Counted from the first letter of the stretch, positions 17,529 to 26,622 are shown. The stretch is 64,000 nucleotides of DNA from Ignavibacteria bacterium (GCA_031261605.1 JAISJI010000060.1:186001-250000), one strand, 5' to 3'. Program-made: numbers and translations. The notes: generated from the sequence alone by a model not told the origin.

Positions 17529-19166
17529 GTTAATAATTATTCACAGACAGTAAAACAACTTGTTGACGACATTAAAGCGATTTGCGCCCATAACGGACTC
17601 GGTGGCGAAGCGAGCGAATATAAAATCGTTACGCAAATGTTTTTGTATAAATTTTTGAACGACAAATTTTTGTTTGTCACACAAAAAAACTACGCTCACT
17701 TGAAGGCATTGCCCGAAGCGGAATACAATCTGCTGCTTCGTTTGGTTGGCACAAAAGCCGCTAAAATGAAACCGCAGCATTTGCTCGAACATTTGCATTC
17801 ACTGCAAGATAAAAGCGATTTCGCAGAAACTTTCGATGATGTGTTGAACGATATTGCCGTTTTCAACAGCGGCATTTATTCGGTGCATACCGATGTGAAC
17901 ACCGAAATTCGTCTTTTTGATGAAAAGTTGATTCAAAGCAGCGTTGCCGACCAGAGCAAAAGAAATGATTTTTCAAAATCTATTCTCGGCAAACTGTTGT
18001 TAGTAAAATTTGACGATGAAATTTTTGCACAGAGTTTCGATTTTTTCTCCACACTCTTTGAGTATATGATTAAGGACTACAACAAAGACGGCGGCGGAAA
18101 ATATGCAGAATATTACACTCCGCACACAGTTGCCAAAATTATGGCAGAAATCCTTGTGGGCGATGATAAATCGGGCAACAAAACCGTTTATGACCCATCA
18201 GCCGGTTCGGGAACATTGCTGATGAATATCGCTAGTAAAATCGGCACCGACCGCTGCACTATTTATTCGCAAGATATTTCTCAAAAATCCTCAAACCTGC
18301 TCCGTTTGAATTTGATTTTGAACAACCTCTCGCACTCTATCAATAATATTGTGCAGGGAAACACTATCTTGCACAGCCGCCATACCAAGAAAATGGATTA
18401 TATCGTCAGCAATCCGCCCTTTAAACTTGATTTTTCCGAATGGAGAAACGAAGTGGAAACTCTGCCAAATTCACAAACCAGATTTTTTGCAGGAGTGCCG
18501 AATATTCCCAATAAAGACACCGACAAAATGGCAATTTACCTTTTGTTTTTGCAGCATATCATTTATTCTTTAAATGAAAATGGTAAAGCAGCAGTTGTTG
18601 TCCCAACAGGTTTTGTTACAGGCGGAGTTCCAAAAGTAAACAAGAAAGGCAAGGGGGGAAAAGGTGGAATTGATTATAATATCAGAAAATTACTCGTAGA
18701 CAACAAATGGCTAAAGGGTGTGGTCTCTATGCCGAGTAATATTTTTGCAACTACCGGAACAAATGTTTCCGTGCTGTTGATTGACAAAGCGAATATAGGA
18801 AAGGTTGTTTTGGTGGATGCCTCCAAATTGGGTGAGAAAAGAAATGATGATGGAACCCAGAAAACATATTTAAGTTCCAATGACGAACAGCAGATTATAG
18901 ATGCTTTCACTACTCGTGAGCCAAAAGATGATTTTTCCGTTGTCCTTGATTACGACCAAATCAAAACAAAAAACTACTCCCTCGCTGCAGGACAATATTT
19001 TGAAATCAAAATTGCATACAGCGAAATGACGGAAGATGAATTTCAAGCGAAAATGGAAAAGAGCAAAAAAACTCTGACTGACTATTTTGCTAAGAGTAAA
19101 ACCCTTGAAACCGAGATTTTGGCAAGTTTGAACAATTTACATTTTAACGGTGGAAACAATGAATAA
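17517..19166 (+). CDS. hsdM: Type I restriction-modification DNA methyltransferase (M subunit)
   Basis: The 549-residue product is the adenine N6-methyltransferase of the type I system. The N-terminal helical domain shows the family phrase FLYKFLNDKF; the SAM-binding motif I is DPSAGSGTLL near residue 225 and the catalytic motif IV is NPPF near residue 299. The C-terminal helical tail is present. The length matches the family. The start ATG and the first four codons (MIQT) are made from the right arm of the repeat at 17399-17528; no other in-frame start lies nearby upstream. It overlaps the next gene by eight bases (ATGAATAA), so translation is probably coupled. Confidence 0.95.
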   Translation: MIQTVNNYSQTVKQLVDDIKAICAHNGLGGEASEYKIVTQMFLYKFLNDKFLFVTQKNYAHLKALPEAEYNLLLRLVGTKAAKMKPQHLLEHLHSLQDKSDFAETFDDVLNDIAVFNSGIYSVHTDVNTEIRLFDEKLIQSSVADQSKRNDFSKSILGKLLLVKFDDEIFAQSFDFFSTLFEYMIKDYNKDGGGKYAEYYTPHTVAKIMAEILVGDDKSGNKTVYDPSAGSGTLLMNIASKIGTDRCTIYSQDISQKSSNLLRLNLILNNLSHSINNIVQGNTILHSRHTKKMDYIVSNPPFKLDFSEWRNEVETLPNSQTRFFAGVPNIPNKDTDKMAIYLLFLQHIIYSLNENGKAAVVVPTGFVTGGVPKVNKKGKGGKGGIDYNIRKLLVDNKWLKGVVSMPSNIFATTGTNVSVLLIDKANIGKVVLVDASKLGEKRNDDGTQKTYLSSNDEQQIIDAFTTREPKDDFSVVLDYDQIKTKNYSLAAGQYFEIKIAYSEMTEDEFQAKMEKSKKTLTDYFAKSKTLETEILASLNNLHFNGGNNE

Positions 19167-20301
19167 AAAACAAAATTTATATTGGGCAATATACAAGAAT
19201 TTAGAAAAAGAAATGATTGAATTATCAAATCAAATTCATTTTGATGATAATCAGTTAAATGTTTATTCTATTAAAATAACAGAACTTTTAATTAGATGTT
19301 CTATTGAAATTGAATCTATTGCCAAAGAATTGTATGAACAAGAGGGTGGAGATATGAATCCTGCTGATACAAACGGTAAAAATAGAGATTTGTATTTTGA
19401 CACAGATTGTATGGAATTTTTAGAAAACAAATGGTCGTTAAGTAAGAAGAACGTATTGGTTTCGGCAACGACCTTTTATTTTGAAAAAAATGAGAATAAT
19501 ATATTAATACCGCTCAATAAAGCCAATAAAAGAGGAACAAGTGGTGCAAAATGGAAACAAGCATACCAAGCATTAAAACACAATAGAGCAAAAAATTTAT
19601 CAAAAGGAAATTTGGAAAACCTTATTAAAACAATGGCTGCGTTATATTTGTTAAACATTTATTATAAAAATGAAAAAATAATAACGACATATAAAGATTA
19701 TAAGCAACTTAATATGACTTTTGGGTCAAAGATTTTTTCATTGCCAATGCCGACTGAACCAAACCAAATGTGGTATGGAAATTTAGCGAGTGGGGAAAAT
19801 AGTGTTTATATATTAAAATATGCTGATGCTACATATAAAAACATTCTAAATATGCAGAAAAAAGAAAATGATGCAAGGAATGATTACTGGAAGGAACAGC
19901 CAGAATTAAAAGAATCATTATTTATAAAGCAATTAAGCGAGGCAATAGATAATGAACGCAAAAATCCGAGTCAAAGAGTTATTTACTTATGGGAGTTATG
20001 CAAATACCGACTTAATAAAAAAGTCCAAAGTGATTTGCCTTTTGCAGATAGGAAAAAATTACTTTGCCAAACTGCTGAATGGAAAAGTTCAATGTTTCAA
20101 ACTAACAATAAAGTGAGCGAAGCCGACTTGACAGAAGATAATATACAAGACGTAATTAACAACGCAGGCACTTGTGCTGGAATTATGTTGGAAAGTTCAT
20201 TAACACGAAGAGGCACAAAAGAACACTGGACAACATACTCATTTACAGAAGCACAATGCGAAATGGTTATAGATAAGAGCAACATTAAATATAATTTATA
20301 A
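19159..20301 (+). CDS. Unknown helical protein embedded between hsdM and hsdS
   Basis: The 380-residue product was not recognised. It is mostly alpha-helical and rich in Lys, Asn, Glu and Tyr, with no signal peptide or membrane segment, so it is probably cytoplasmic. The first half has the look of HEPN/AbiV-like helical bundles (LIRCSIEIESIAKELYEQ; KWKQAYQALKHNRAKNLSKG followed by a hydrophobic helix TMAALYLLNIYY), but no canonical R-x4-6-H catalytic motif was found. The ATG at 19159 overlaps the hsdM stop in ATGAATAA; a GTG at 19150 is an alternative. Its codons are more AT-rich than those of hsdM. Position within the R-M-S operon suggests an accessory defence gene, such as a regulator, anti-restriction guard or abortive infection protein. 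That is inference from context. Confidence 0.55.
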   Translation: MNKKQNLYWAIYKNLEKEMIELSNQIHFDDNQLNVYSIKITELLIRCSIEIESIAKELYEQEGGDMNPADTNGKNRDLYFDTDCMEFLENKWSLSKKNVLVSATTFYFEKNENNILIPLNKANKRGTSGAKWKQAYQALKHNRAKNLSKGNLENLIKTMAALYLLNIYYKNEKIITTYKDYKQLNMTFGSKIFSLPMPTEPNQMWYGNLASGENSVYILKYADATYKNILNMQKKENDARNDYWKEQPELKESLFIKQLSEAIDNERKNPSQRVIYLWELCKYRLNKKVQSDLPFADRKKLLCQTAEWKSSMFQTNNKVSEADLTEDNIQDVINNAGTCAGIMLESSLTRRGTKEHWTTYSFTEAQCEMVIDKSNIKYNL

Positions 20302-20313
20302 TACAAAAGAGGT

Positions 20314-20340
20314 TTACAGGGTTCAATCCTGCAAGTTTTT
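20314..20340 (+). terminator. Hairpin with T-run between the unknown gene and hsdS
   Basis: TTACAGG (20314-20320) pairs with CCTGCAA (20328-20334) with one mismatch, around a seven-base loop GTTCAAT, and is followed by GTTTTT. The stem-loop looks like a tRNA T-arm, but no other tRNA parts are near. Inside an operon it could act as an attenuator that lowers hsdS expression. Confidence 0.4.
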
Positions 20341-20375
20341 ATTAACAATTTTAACTCTTAATAGTGAAAAATAAT

Positions 20376-21533
20376 ATGGAAAAAGTAAAGTTAAAAGATA
20401 TTGCGACAATCAACGGGACAACTTTTCGCACAAACGGCTTTGACGAAATATTGTATTTAGATACAAGTTCCGTTACGAAAGGTGTTTTTGGCGATTTTAT
20501 GCACTTATCAAAAAACGATAAAATACCAAGCAGAGCAAAAAGAGCGGTCAAAAATAATACGATTGTTTATTCAACAGTTCGCCCAAATTTGGAACATTTG
20601 GGAATTTTCAGCGAGCCAAAAGAAAATGTTGTTGTTTCAACAGGATTTGCAACGATTGATGTAAATGAAAAAAAAACAGAGCCAAAATTTGTTTATTACA
20701 ATTTGACACAAAGCAAATTCACAAATGCACTTCATACGATTGCAACAAACAATGTTTCGTCTTATCCGTCAATAAATCCGAGTGATTTAGAAAACTTAGA
20801 AATAACCCTCCCCCCGCTCCCCACCCAAAAATCCATTTCCAGTGTCCTCTCGCTTTTGGACGACAAAATAGAGTTGAACCGCAACATAAATGCCGAGTTG
20901 GAAGCCCTCGCAAGGACTTTATATGAGTGGTATTTTGTGCAAAACAGAAAAAAGGAGTGGAAAGTGGAGAAGTTGGGAGAAATATTGAAATTTGAAAAAG
21001 GAAGCGAGCCGGGTTCAAGTGCTTACAGCGACACACAAGAAAACGAGAACTTTGTGAAGTTTTATCGTGTCGGTGATATTGACGGAAATTGCAACACTTG
21101 GGTTGATAAAACCGCTCACGATTTAGTGTTTGTGAAACCTGATGATGTGGTCGTAACTTTTGACGGTTCGGTTGGCAAAATGGGAATTGGTTTGGAAGGT
21201 GCGATTTCGGGAGGTTTGCAAAAGATTTCCGACCCGACAGACAAATTTTCAAATGCTTTGATTTGGTTGATTTTTAGCGATGCAAAAATTGTTGCCACAA
21301 TAGAACAATATGCGACAGGTTCGGTATTGAAACACGCAAGCGGTGCAATAAAATATTTGGAACTCCCAATCCCCGACACCACCACACTTTCCGCATTTTC
21401 AAAAGTCGTAAAACCGATTTTCGCCCAAATCGTGCAAAACCGCCAGCAATCCGCCGAACTCGCTAAACTGCGAGATTTTCTGTTGCCAATGTTGATGAAT
21501 GGGGAGGTGGTAGTTAAGTATCCTGCGAACTAA
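20376..21533 (+). CDS. hsdS: Type I restriction-modification specificity subunit
   Basis: The 385-residue product recognises the target DNA for the HsdR/HsdM complex. It has the usual two-fold plan: a first target-recognition domain (about residues 1-145) closing in LENLEITLPPLPTQKSISSV, the central conserved helix LLDDKIELNRNINAELEALA, a second recognition domain (about 195-345, with EKLGEILKFEKGSEPGSSAY), and the distal conserved helix AELAKLRDFLLPMLMNGEV. Both domains are present and unbroken, so the target is probably bipartite. The ATG at 20376 is chosen over a GTG twelve bases earlier. It is separated from the unknown gene by a hairpin at 20314. Confidence 0.92.
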   Translation: MEKVKLKDIATINGTTFRTNGFDEILYLDTSSVTKGVFGDFMHLSKNDKIPSRAKRAVKNNTIVYSTVRPNLEHLGIFSEPKENVVVSTGFATIDVNEKKTEPKFVYYNLTQSKFTNALHTIATNNVSSYPSINPSDLENLEITLPPLPTQKSISSVLSLLDDKIELNRNINAELEALARTLYEWYFVQNRKKEWKVEKLGEILKFEKGSEPGSSAYSDTQENENFVKFYRVGDIDGNCNTWVDKTAHDLVFVKPDDVVVTFDGSVGKMGIGLEGAISGGLQKISDPTDKFSNALIWLIFSDAKIVATIEQYATGSVLKHASGAIKYLELPIPDTTTLSAFSKVVKPIFAQIVQNRQQSAELAKLRDFLLPMLMNGEVVVKYPAN

Positions 21534-21609
21534 GACATCAAATATCGTATGGGTAAGTAATTGGAACAGACCTAACTAGCGTTGTTGGAATAGTGGCTAT
21601 AAGGCACAC

Positions 21610-21651
21610 AAAAAAAAACGCCCCGCAATACCAATGATTACGGGGCGTTTC
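21610..21651 (-). terminator. Rho-independent terminator of tRNA-Lys
   Basis: On the minus strand, AAACGCCCCG and its complement CGGGGCGTTT enclose a 15-base loop, and the hairpin runs directly into nine T residues. It lies six bases past the tRNA 3' end and also blocks reading from hsdS in the other direction. Confidence 0.85.
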
Positions 21652-21656
21652 GCTTG

Positions 21657-21729
21657 TGGCTTCGGCGGGGATCGAACCCGCGACCACTTGATTAAAAGTC
21701 AAGTGCTCTACCATCTGAGCTACGAAACC
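21657..21729 (-). tRNA. tRNA-Lys (anticodon TTT)
   Basis: The minus strand folds into a complete cloverleaf of 73 bases. The acceptor stem is GGTTTCG paired with CGAAGCC, with discriminator A. The D-arm is GCTC...GAGC, the anticodon arm is CTTGA-CTTTTAA-TCAAG with anticodon TTT, and the T-arm is GCGGG-TTCGATC-CCCGC. The CCA end is not encoded (the next bases read CAA), so it must be added by the nucleotidyltransferase. It faces the restriction locus. No copy of its 3' end was found on the far side of that locus. Confidence 0.95.
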
Positions 21730-21885
21730 ATCCCATTTCTAACCCTACTATTAGCCATAGTTAGGAATAAAAACAGAATACAAAATTAACACTTTTTTTT
21801 ATATTCACCAAATTATATCAAAATTAATTCGTTTTTTTTTGTTATTTTTCGCTTTTGTTATTTTCATATACCTATGAGTTAAACT

Positions 21886-23178
21886 ATGATACCAAGATAC
21901 ACCCGAAAAGAAATGGCTGCGATATGGACAGACCAACACAAATACGAACTATGGCTTAGAGTTGAGCTTCTCGCCTGCAAGGCACAAGCACAACTCGGCA
22001 TTATCCCAGAAAGTTCTCTTAACAATATCCTCAAAAACGCAACGCTGAATATACCGCGCATCGCAGAGATAGAAGAGAAAACCAAACACGACGTCATTGC
22101 TTTCATATCCAGCATAGAAGAGGTTGTAGGTGAGGATAGTCGTTTCATTCATCTTGGTATGACCTCCAGCGATGTCCTTGATACCGCTCTTGCTGTTCAA
22201 ATGGTGGAAGCTGGTAAGTTAATACTCGTAGGTATGGAGCGCTTGCGGGATGTATTAAAGCAACAAGCCATTAAGTATAAGCACACCATTTGCATCGGCA
22301 GAAGCCACGGAATACACGCCGAGCCGACTACGTTTGGTTTGAAAATGGCTCTTTGGTATGACGAATGCAATCGCAACATTAAACGACTCACGCAAGCAAT
22401 AGATGACGCCGCTGTTGGTATGATTAGCGGTGCTGTTGGAACTTACGAGCATATTTCTCCTGAGGTGGAAAAATATGTTTGTAGCGAACTCGGCTTGAAG
22501 CCAGCCAATGTGTCAACGCAAGTTGTTCAGCGGGATATACACGCAAATTATATTACTGCCTTAGCCATTGCTGCTACTCTGTTGGAAAAAATTGCCACAG
22601 AGATACGCCATCTGCAACGAACAGAGGTCTTGGAAGCAGAGGAATATTTTTCCGCTGGACAAAAAGGCAGCAGTGCAATGCCACATAAACGCAATCCCAT
22701 TTCTTCGGAGAATATTTGCGGACAAGTCCGTCTGTTACGTTCTTACGTCATTCCTGCATTGGAGGATAACGCACTATGGCACGAGCGTGATATATCTCAC
22801 TCCAGCGTAGAGCGAATTGTGCTGCCGGATGCTACCGTTACTTTTGATTACATACTGAATAGAGCAATAGATGTAGTAGAAAATATTGTTGTGTATCCCG
22901 ATAATATGCTACGCAATTTGAACGTCACAAAGGGACTTTACGCTTCTCAAAAAATTCTCCTTGCACTTATAAATAAAGGATTGAAGCGGCAAGATGCTTA
23001 TGTAATGGTGCAGAAGTCCGCTATGGAAACGTGGAGCCAGAGCATTCCATTTAAGCAGACAATTATTAAAAACGCTGATATAATGCAGTATTTCAATGAA
23101 AGCGAATTAGAGCAATTCTTTGCTTTTGACGAAATCATTTCCAAAGTAGATTACATATACAATCGCTTGGGCATATAG
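21886..23178 (+). CDS. purB: Adenylosuccinate lyase
   Basis: This 430-residue enzyme catalyses two fumarate-releasing steps of purine synthesis: SAICAR to AICAR and adenylosuccinate to AMP. It carries the superfamily signature GSSAMPHKRNPISSEN near residue 265, the conserved THLGMTSSDVLDTA-like HLGMTSSDVLDTA near residue 90, and GRSHGIHAEPTTFG near residue 143. The length matches the short bacterial form. It stands alone on the plus strand, with an AT-rich leader after the tRNA. purN and a purine-type permease lie about 2-3 kb downstream on the other strand. Confidence 0.96.
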   Translation: MIPRYTRKEMAAIWTDQHKYELWLRVELLACKAQAQLGIIPESSLNNILKNATLNIPRIAEIEEKTKHDVIAFISSIEEVVGEDSRFIHLGMTSSDVLDTALAVQMVEAGKLILVGMERLRDVLKQQAIKYKHTICIGRSHGIHAEPTTFGLKMALWYDECNRNIKRLTQAIDDAAVGMISGAVGTYEHISPEVEKYVCSELGLKPANVSTQVVQRDIHANYITALAIAATLLEKIATEIRHLQRTEVLEAEEYFSAGQKGSSAMPHKRNPISSENICGQVRLLRSYVIPALEDNALWHERDISHSSVERIVLPDATVTFDYILNRAIDVVENIVVYPDNMLRNLNVTKGLYASQKILLALINKGLKRQDAYVMVQKSAMETWSQSIPFKQTIIKNADIMQYFNESELEQFFAFDEIISKVDYIYNRLGI

Positions 23179-23239
23179 CAGCATAGTCGTAAAAAGCATA
23201 TAAAAATGCAAATATCTTTTTTATATAATAAAAAAATAG

Positions 23240-23247
23240 TATATTTG
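23240..23247 (+). promoter_or_regulatory. Bacteroidota-type -7 element (TATATTTG)
   Basis: TATATTTG matches TAnnTTTG exactly and lies about 78 bases before the S1-domain gene at 23325, in an AT-rich spacer. The -33 element is not evident. Confidence 0.45.
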
Positions 23248-23324
23248 TATTCTATGCAGTTGCTACAATACAAGTATAGGCACCTACATACAAATTTATT
23301 CATAATTAACAATACCAGATACCA

Positions 23325-24548
23325 ATGGCAGAAATAACTAGTGCTGCTGATGAAAAGCGCCAAAAATTAACTCAAGCATACGATGAATTAAAGACCGCAT
23401 TTAATGCTGGAACTCCTATAGAAATAGAAATAGTAGAGAAGACCAAGGGAGGTTTCAAAACAACATTTAACGACGTTCCAATCTTCTTACCATTTGCTCA
23501 ATACGGCACAAAAAAATCTGTAACAGATGAAGAAGCAGATGCTGTAATCGGACAAAAATTGAAAGTGAAAATAATAGAATTCACCGAAGATGAGTTTGGA
23601 AAGGTCTTAAAAATTAGCCATCGTGTTTTAGAAGAGGAAGAAAAATGGAAATATATTGTGGTCGGAGCAACAGTGGAAGCCACGGTTACATTTATTCATA
23701 GCTTCGGACTTGCTGTTGATATTAACGGCGTTGATGGCTTTATCCACATTTCGCAATTATCTCGCAATAGAGTAAATGATATAAACGATTTCGCTCAAAA
23801 GGGTGACGTCCTTAAAGCAGAAATCATTGGCGTAGATGCTGACAAGCATAGAGTTCAACTCTCCCTTAAAAATGCTGCAAATGTCCAATTTGAAACTTTC
23901 TTCACGCAACATAATGTTGGCGAAAGAATTACCGGAAAAATTGCTCGCATCACTACAAACGGTCTCTTTGTTGAAATCGCACCCAATGTGGATGGTTATC
24001 TACGTATGAGCGAAGTATCATGGACAAGACGCAATGTTGACCTCAAAGCACTCTTTGAGGAAGGCAAAGAAATTGAAACAGAGATAATTGAATTAGATAA
24101 AGAAAATAGCAAAATAGGATTGTCATATCGCAAGCTACAGCCAGACGATTGGTCTGAAGTTGCCGATAAATACCAAATGGGTGTTACATATTCCGCTGTT
24201 ATTGAGTTCATTCCACCAAACAATAAAGGTGTGGAAATCTCATTAGATAACCAGATAGATGGCTTTATCCCACGTATGAAGATGCAAGCATTGTATAATG
24301 GCAATAAACCAACATTTAAACGCCAAGACATAATCCAAGTAAAACTATTTAACAGAGATGATGAACGCCATTCATTAGTATTTGAATCAGCGATTAAGCC
24401 AGATAATCCTAATATCAGCGATGTAGATTGGGATGCAAAATCTTCCACAGGCGGTGCAAGAGGCAATATATCTAAGCCAGATAAAGTAAAGAACTTCACT
24501 TTGGCTGACCTGCTATCTTCAAATTCAAAAAATGCGTTAATAAAATAA
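23325..24548 (+). CDS. S1 RNA-binding domain protein, short bS1-like (four S1 domains)
   Basis: The 407-residue product is built from S1 domains: a first degenerate one (about residues 25-105, with FKTTFNDVPIFLPFAQYG), then GATVEATVTFIHSFGLAVDI...GFIHISQLS, GERITGKIARITTNGLFVEI...GYLRMSEVS, and GVTYSAVIEFIPP...DGFIPRMKM. This pattern fits ribosomal protein S1 or a close relative, which binds mRNA at the 30S platform. Canonical S1 has six domains and about 550-600 residues; this one has four, so it may be a reduced S1 or a second S1-like factor. The C-terminal tail ending NFTLADLLSS is unlike the E. coli protein. A -7 promoter element lies upstream, and a strong terminator follows. Confidence 0.8.
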   Translation: MAEITSAADEKRQKLTQAYDELKTAFNAGTPIEIEIVEKTKGGFKTTFNDVPIFLPFAQYGTKKSVTDEEADAVIGQKLKVKIIEFTEDEFGKVLKISHRVLEEEEKWKYIVVGATVEATVTFIHSFGLAVDINGVDGFIHISQLSRNRVNDINDFAQKGDVLKAEIIGVDADKHRVQLSLKNAANVQFETFFTQHNVGERITGKIARITTNGLFVEIAPNVDGYLRMSEVSWTRRNVDLKALFEEGKEIETEIIELDKENSKIGLSYRKLQPDDWSEVADKYQMGVTYSAVIEFIPPNNKGVEISLDNQIDGFIPRMKMQALYNGNKPTFKRQDIIQVKLFNRDDERHSLVFESAIKPDNPNISDVDWDAKSSTGGARGNISKPDKVKNFTLADLLSSNSKNALIK

Positions 24549-24588
24549 GAATGTTATGCATATTGTTGTTCTCCTATACGACAATTAA

Positions 24589-24629
24589 AAAAGGTATCAG
24601 CAGAAATGTTGATACCTTTTCTTTTTTTT
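24589..24629 (+). terminator. Rho-independent terminator after the S1-domain gene
   Basis: AAAAGGTATCA (24589-24599) pairs with TGATACCTTTT (24610-24620), followed by CTTTTTTTT. It lies 40 bases after the S1 gene stop and before the convergent permease gene stop. Confidence 0.85.
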
Positions 24630-24652
24630 ATTGATATGAATGGATTTGCTTG

Positions 24653-25966
24653 CTACAAAAACTTAACGATGTATCGTAGTAATAGCAACACGGATAAAAT
24701 GCAAATTGTCGGCGTGAGTTGCCTTGCTTTTCCAATGAATAATTTTATAAGTGCGTAAGATATTAGACCAAATGCAATGCCCTCAGCAATAGAATACGTA
24801 ATCGTGATGCCAAGTAGCGTGATAAACGCTGGCAGTGCTTCGTCAATTTCGTCAAATGAAATTTTGTTAATATCTTTTGCCATTAACGCACCTACTATGA
24901 CCAATGGACCAACCGTAGCAGCCCCGGGAACAAGTAAAAATATCGGAGAAATGAATAATGCTAATAAGAATAAGACCGCCACAACTAATGCTGTCACACC
25001 AGAGCGACCTCCCTCCGCTATACCGGATGTGCTTTCTACATAAGTGCAAACAGTAGATGTTCCCAATACGGCACCCAAAGTAGTAGCGACTGCATCTCCA
25101 AGTAAAGATTGCTTTATCCTATATATCTCACCTTTTGCATTTATATAGCCCGCTTGCGAAGCCGTTGCTACAAGCGTTCCGAATGTATCAAATATGTTCA
25201 TAAATGCTAATAATAGCACAATTAATATCATATCTGGATTTAGAACGGATGCGAAATCAAATTGGAAAAAAGTCGGTGATAATGATTGTGGTAATGTTAT
25301 AGGAGTGAAATCAGAAGCGATAGTAGTTAGCCCCATCGGTATTCCGACAATAGTGCATATCAATATGGATATAAACAATCCACCTCTGATTTTTAATTTC
25401 ATTAATACGGCACCAAGAATGATACTAATAACGGATAAAACCGTAATCAAATTGAAATCGCCTATTGCTAACATAGTCGTCGGGTCTGCTTTTATTAACC
25501 CACTATTTTGGAAGCCAAGAAACGCTATAAATAGACCAATACCGGCGGAAATTGCAAAACGCAGGTTCTTTGGAATACAATCCACTATTTTTTCTCTAAC
25601 TCCTGTAACCGATATAATTATGAATATAATACCTTCAAGAAATACCGCTGTCAAAGCAGATTGCCAACTATAACCCATTCCCAATACAATCGTAAAAGCA
25701 AAGAAAGCGTTAATACCCATTCCTGGAGCTAATGCAATAGGTAAGCGAGCATAGAAAGCCATTATCAGCGTGCCGACTGCAGATACTAAAGCAGTAGCCG
25801 TGAATACAGCCCCCTTATCCATACCGGTAACACAAAGTATACTTGGATTAACAGCAAGTATATAACACATTGTCATAAACGTGGTTAATCCTGCAAAGAA
25901 CTCTGTCCTTAGAGTCATCGTTTTCGGATTAAATCCAGCATATTTTTCAAAAAAATTGGTATTCAT
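24653..25966 (-). CDS. NCS2-family purine-type permease (AzgA-like)
   Basis: The 437-residue product is an inner-membrane transporter with about 12-14 hydrophobic segments. Its opening (FEKYAGFNPKTMTLRTEFFAGLTTFMTMCYIL) and the segment APGMGINAFFAF are diagnostic of the AzgA subgroup of nucleobase:cation symporters, which take up adenine, guanine or hypoxanthine. FDTFGTLVATASQAG in the middle is also conserved. The product lies 23 bases downstream of purN on the same strand, so purine salvage and synthesis may be co-expressed here. The exact base transported cannot be read from the sequence. Confidence 0.88.
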   Translation of the reverse strand: MNTNFFEKYAGFNPKTMTLRTEFFAGLTTFMTMCYILAVNPSILCVTGMDKGAVFTATALVSAVGTLIMAFYARLPIALAPGMGINAFFAFTIVLGMGYSWQSALTAVFLEGIIFIIISVTGVREKIVDCIPKNLRFAISAGIGLFIAFLGFQNSGLIKADPTTMLAIGDFNLITVLSVISIILGAVLMKLKIRGGLFISILICTIVGIPMGLTTIASDFTPITLPQSLSPTFFQFDFASVLNPDMILIVLLLAFMNIFDTFGTLVATASQAGYINAKGEIYRIKQSLLGDAVATTLGAVLGTSTVCTYVESTSGIAEGGRSGVTALVVAVLFLLALFISPIFLLVPGAATVGPLVIVGALMAKDINKISFDEIDEALPAFITLLGITITYSIAEGIAFGLISYALIKLFIGKARQLTPTICILSVLLLLRYIVKFL

Positions 25967-25989
25967 TTGATATATGATTTGTGAGATAA

Positions 25990-26622
25990 TTATTCATACG
26001 TAGGTAAGTCGGCTGGTCTGTTATATTCAAGTTTGAGCAGCCCCTTAGAGATATTAATTAACACTTTGGAATATAGTTGATGCTCCGCTTTTAGCACACG
26101 TTTTGCAAGCGTTTCCGGAGTATCATTCTCCATTACAGCCACTTCCATTTGTCCAAGTATAGTTCCAGCGTCATATTCGCTATTGACCTGATGCACAGTA
26201 GCACCAGAAACCTTTTCGCCCGCTTCTAATACGGCTTTATGGACATTCATACCATACATACCTTTACCGCCAAATTTGGGAAGCAATGCCGGATGTATAT
26301 TTAAGACGTGCCCCTGAAAGCAATCAATCACAAAAGGAGTAAGATGTTTCATATAACCGGCTAAGACAATGTAATCTACGTTGTGGTTGAGAAATACCCG
26401 AACTATCTCACCATCATATTCCGGTCCGTTTGTCTTTTCATTGATAACAAAAGTAGGAACACCATCGTATTTTGCTTTGGCTATAGCCCCAGCATCTGGA
26501 TTATTTGTAATCATTGCACATAAACTTGCGTTTAATTCTCTGTGTCTAACCGAATTTATTATGGCTTGCATATTGGAACCGTTGCCCGAACACATAAAGC
26601 CAAGTTTTAATTTATCTCGCAT
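25990..26622 (-). CDS. purN: Phosphoribosylglycinamide formyltransferase
   Basis: This 210-residue cytoplasmic enzyme transfers a formyl group from 10-formyl-THF to GAR in purine synthesis. The N-terminal phosphate loop CSGNGSNMQAII, the catalytic NIHPALLPKF (Asn and His near residues 107-109), and the loop with VHQVNSEYDAGTILGQ (catalytic Asp) are all present. The length is that of the bacterial monofunctional form. It is followed by the permease gene and preceded on the same strand by a zinc-ribbon gene 29 bases away. Confidence 0.95.
   Translation of the reverse strand: MRDKLKLGFMCSGNGSNMQAIINSVRHRELNASLCAMITNNPDAGAIAKAKYDGVPTFVINEKTNGPEYDGEIVRVFLNHNVDYIVLAGYMKHLTPFVIDCFQGHVLNIHPALLPKFGGKGMYGMNVHKAVLEAGEKVSGATVHQVNSEYDAGTILGQMEVAVMENDTPETLAKRVLKAEHQLYSKVLINISKGLLKLEYNRPADLPTYE

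Noticed and set aside
20311-20334. A complete tRNA gene between the unknown gene and hsdS
   Set aside because: Only a T-arm-like stem-loop is present; no acceptor, D- or anticodon arm fits around it.
21657-21729. tRNA-Lys as an att site of an integrated island carrying hsd
   Set aside because: No integrase gene in the window and no repeat of the tRNA 3' end at the left side of the locus.
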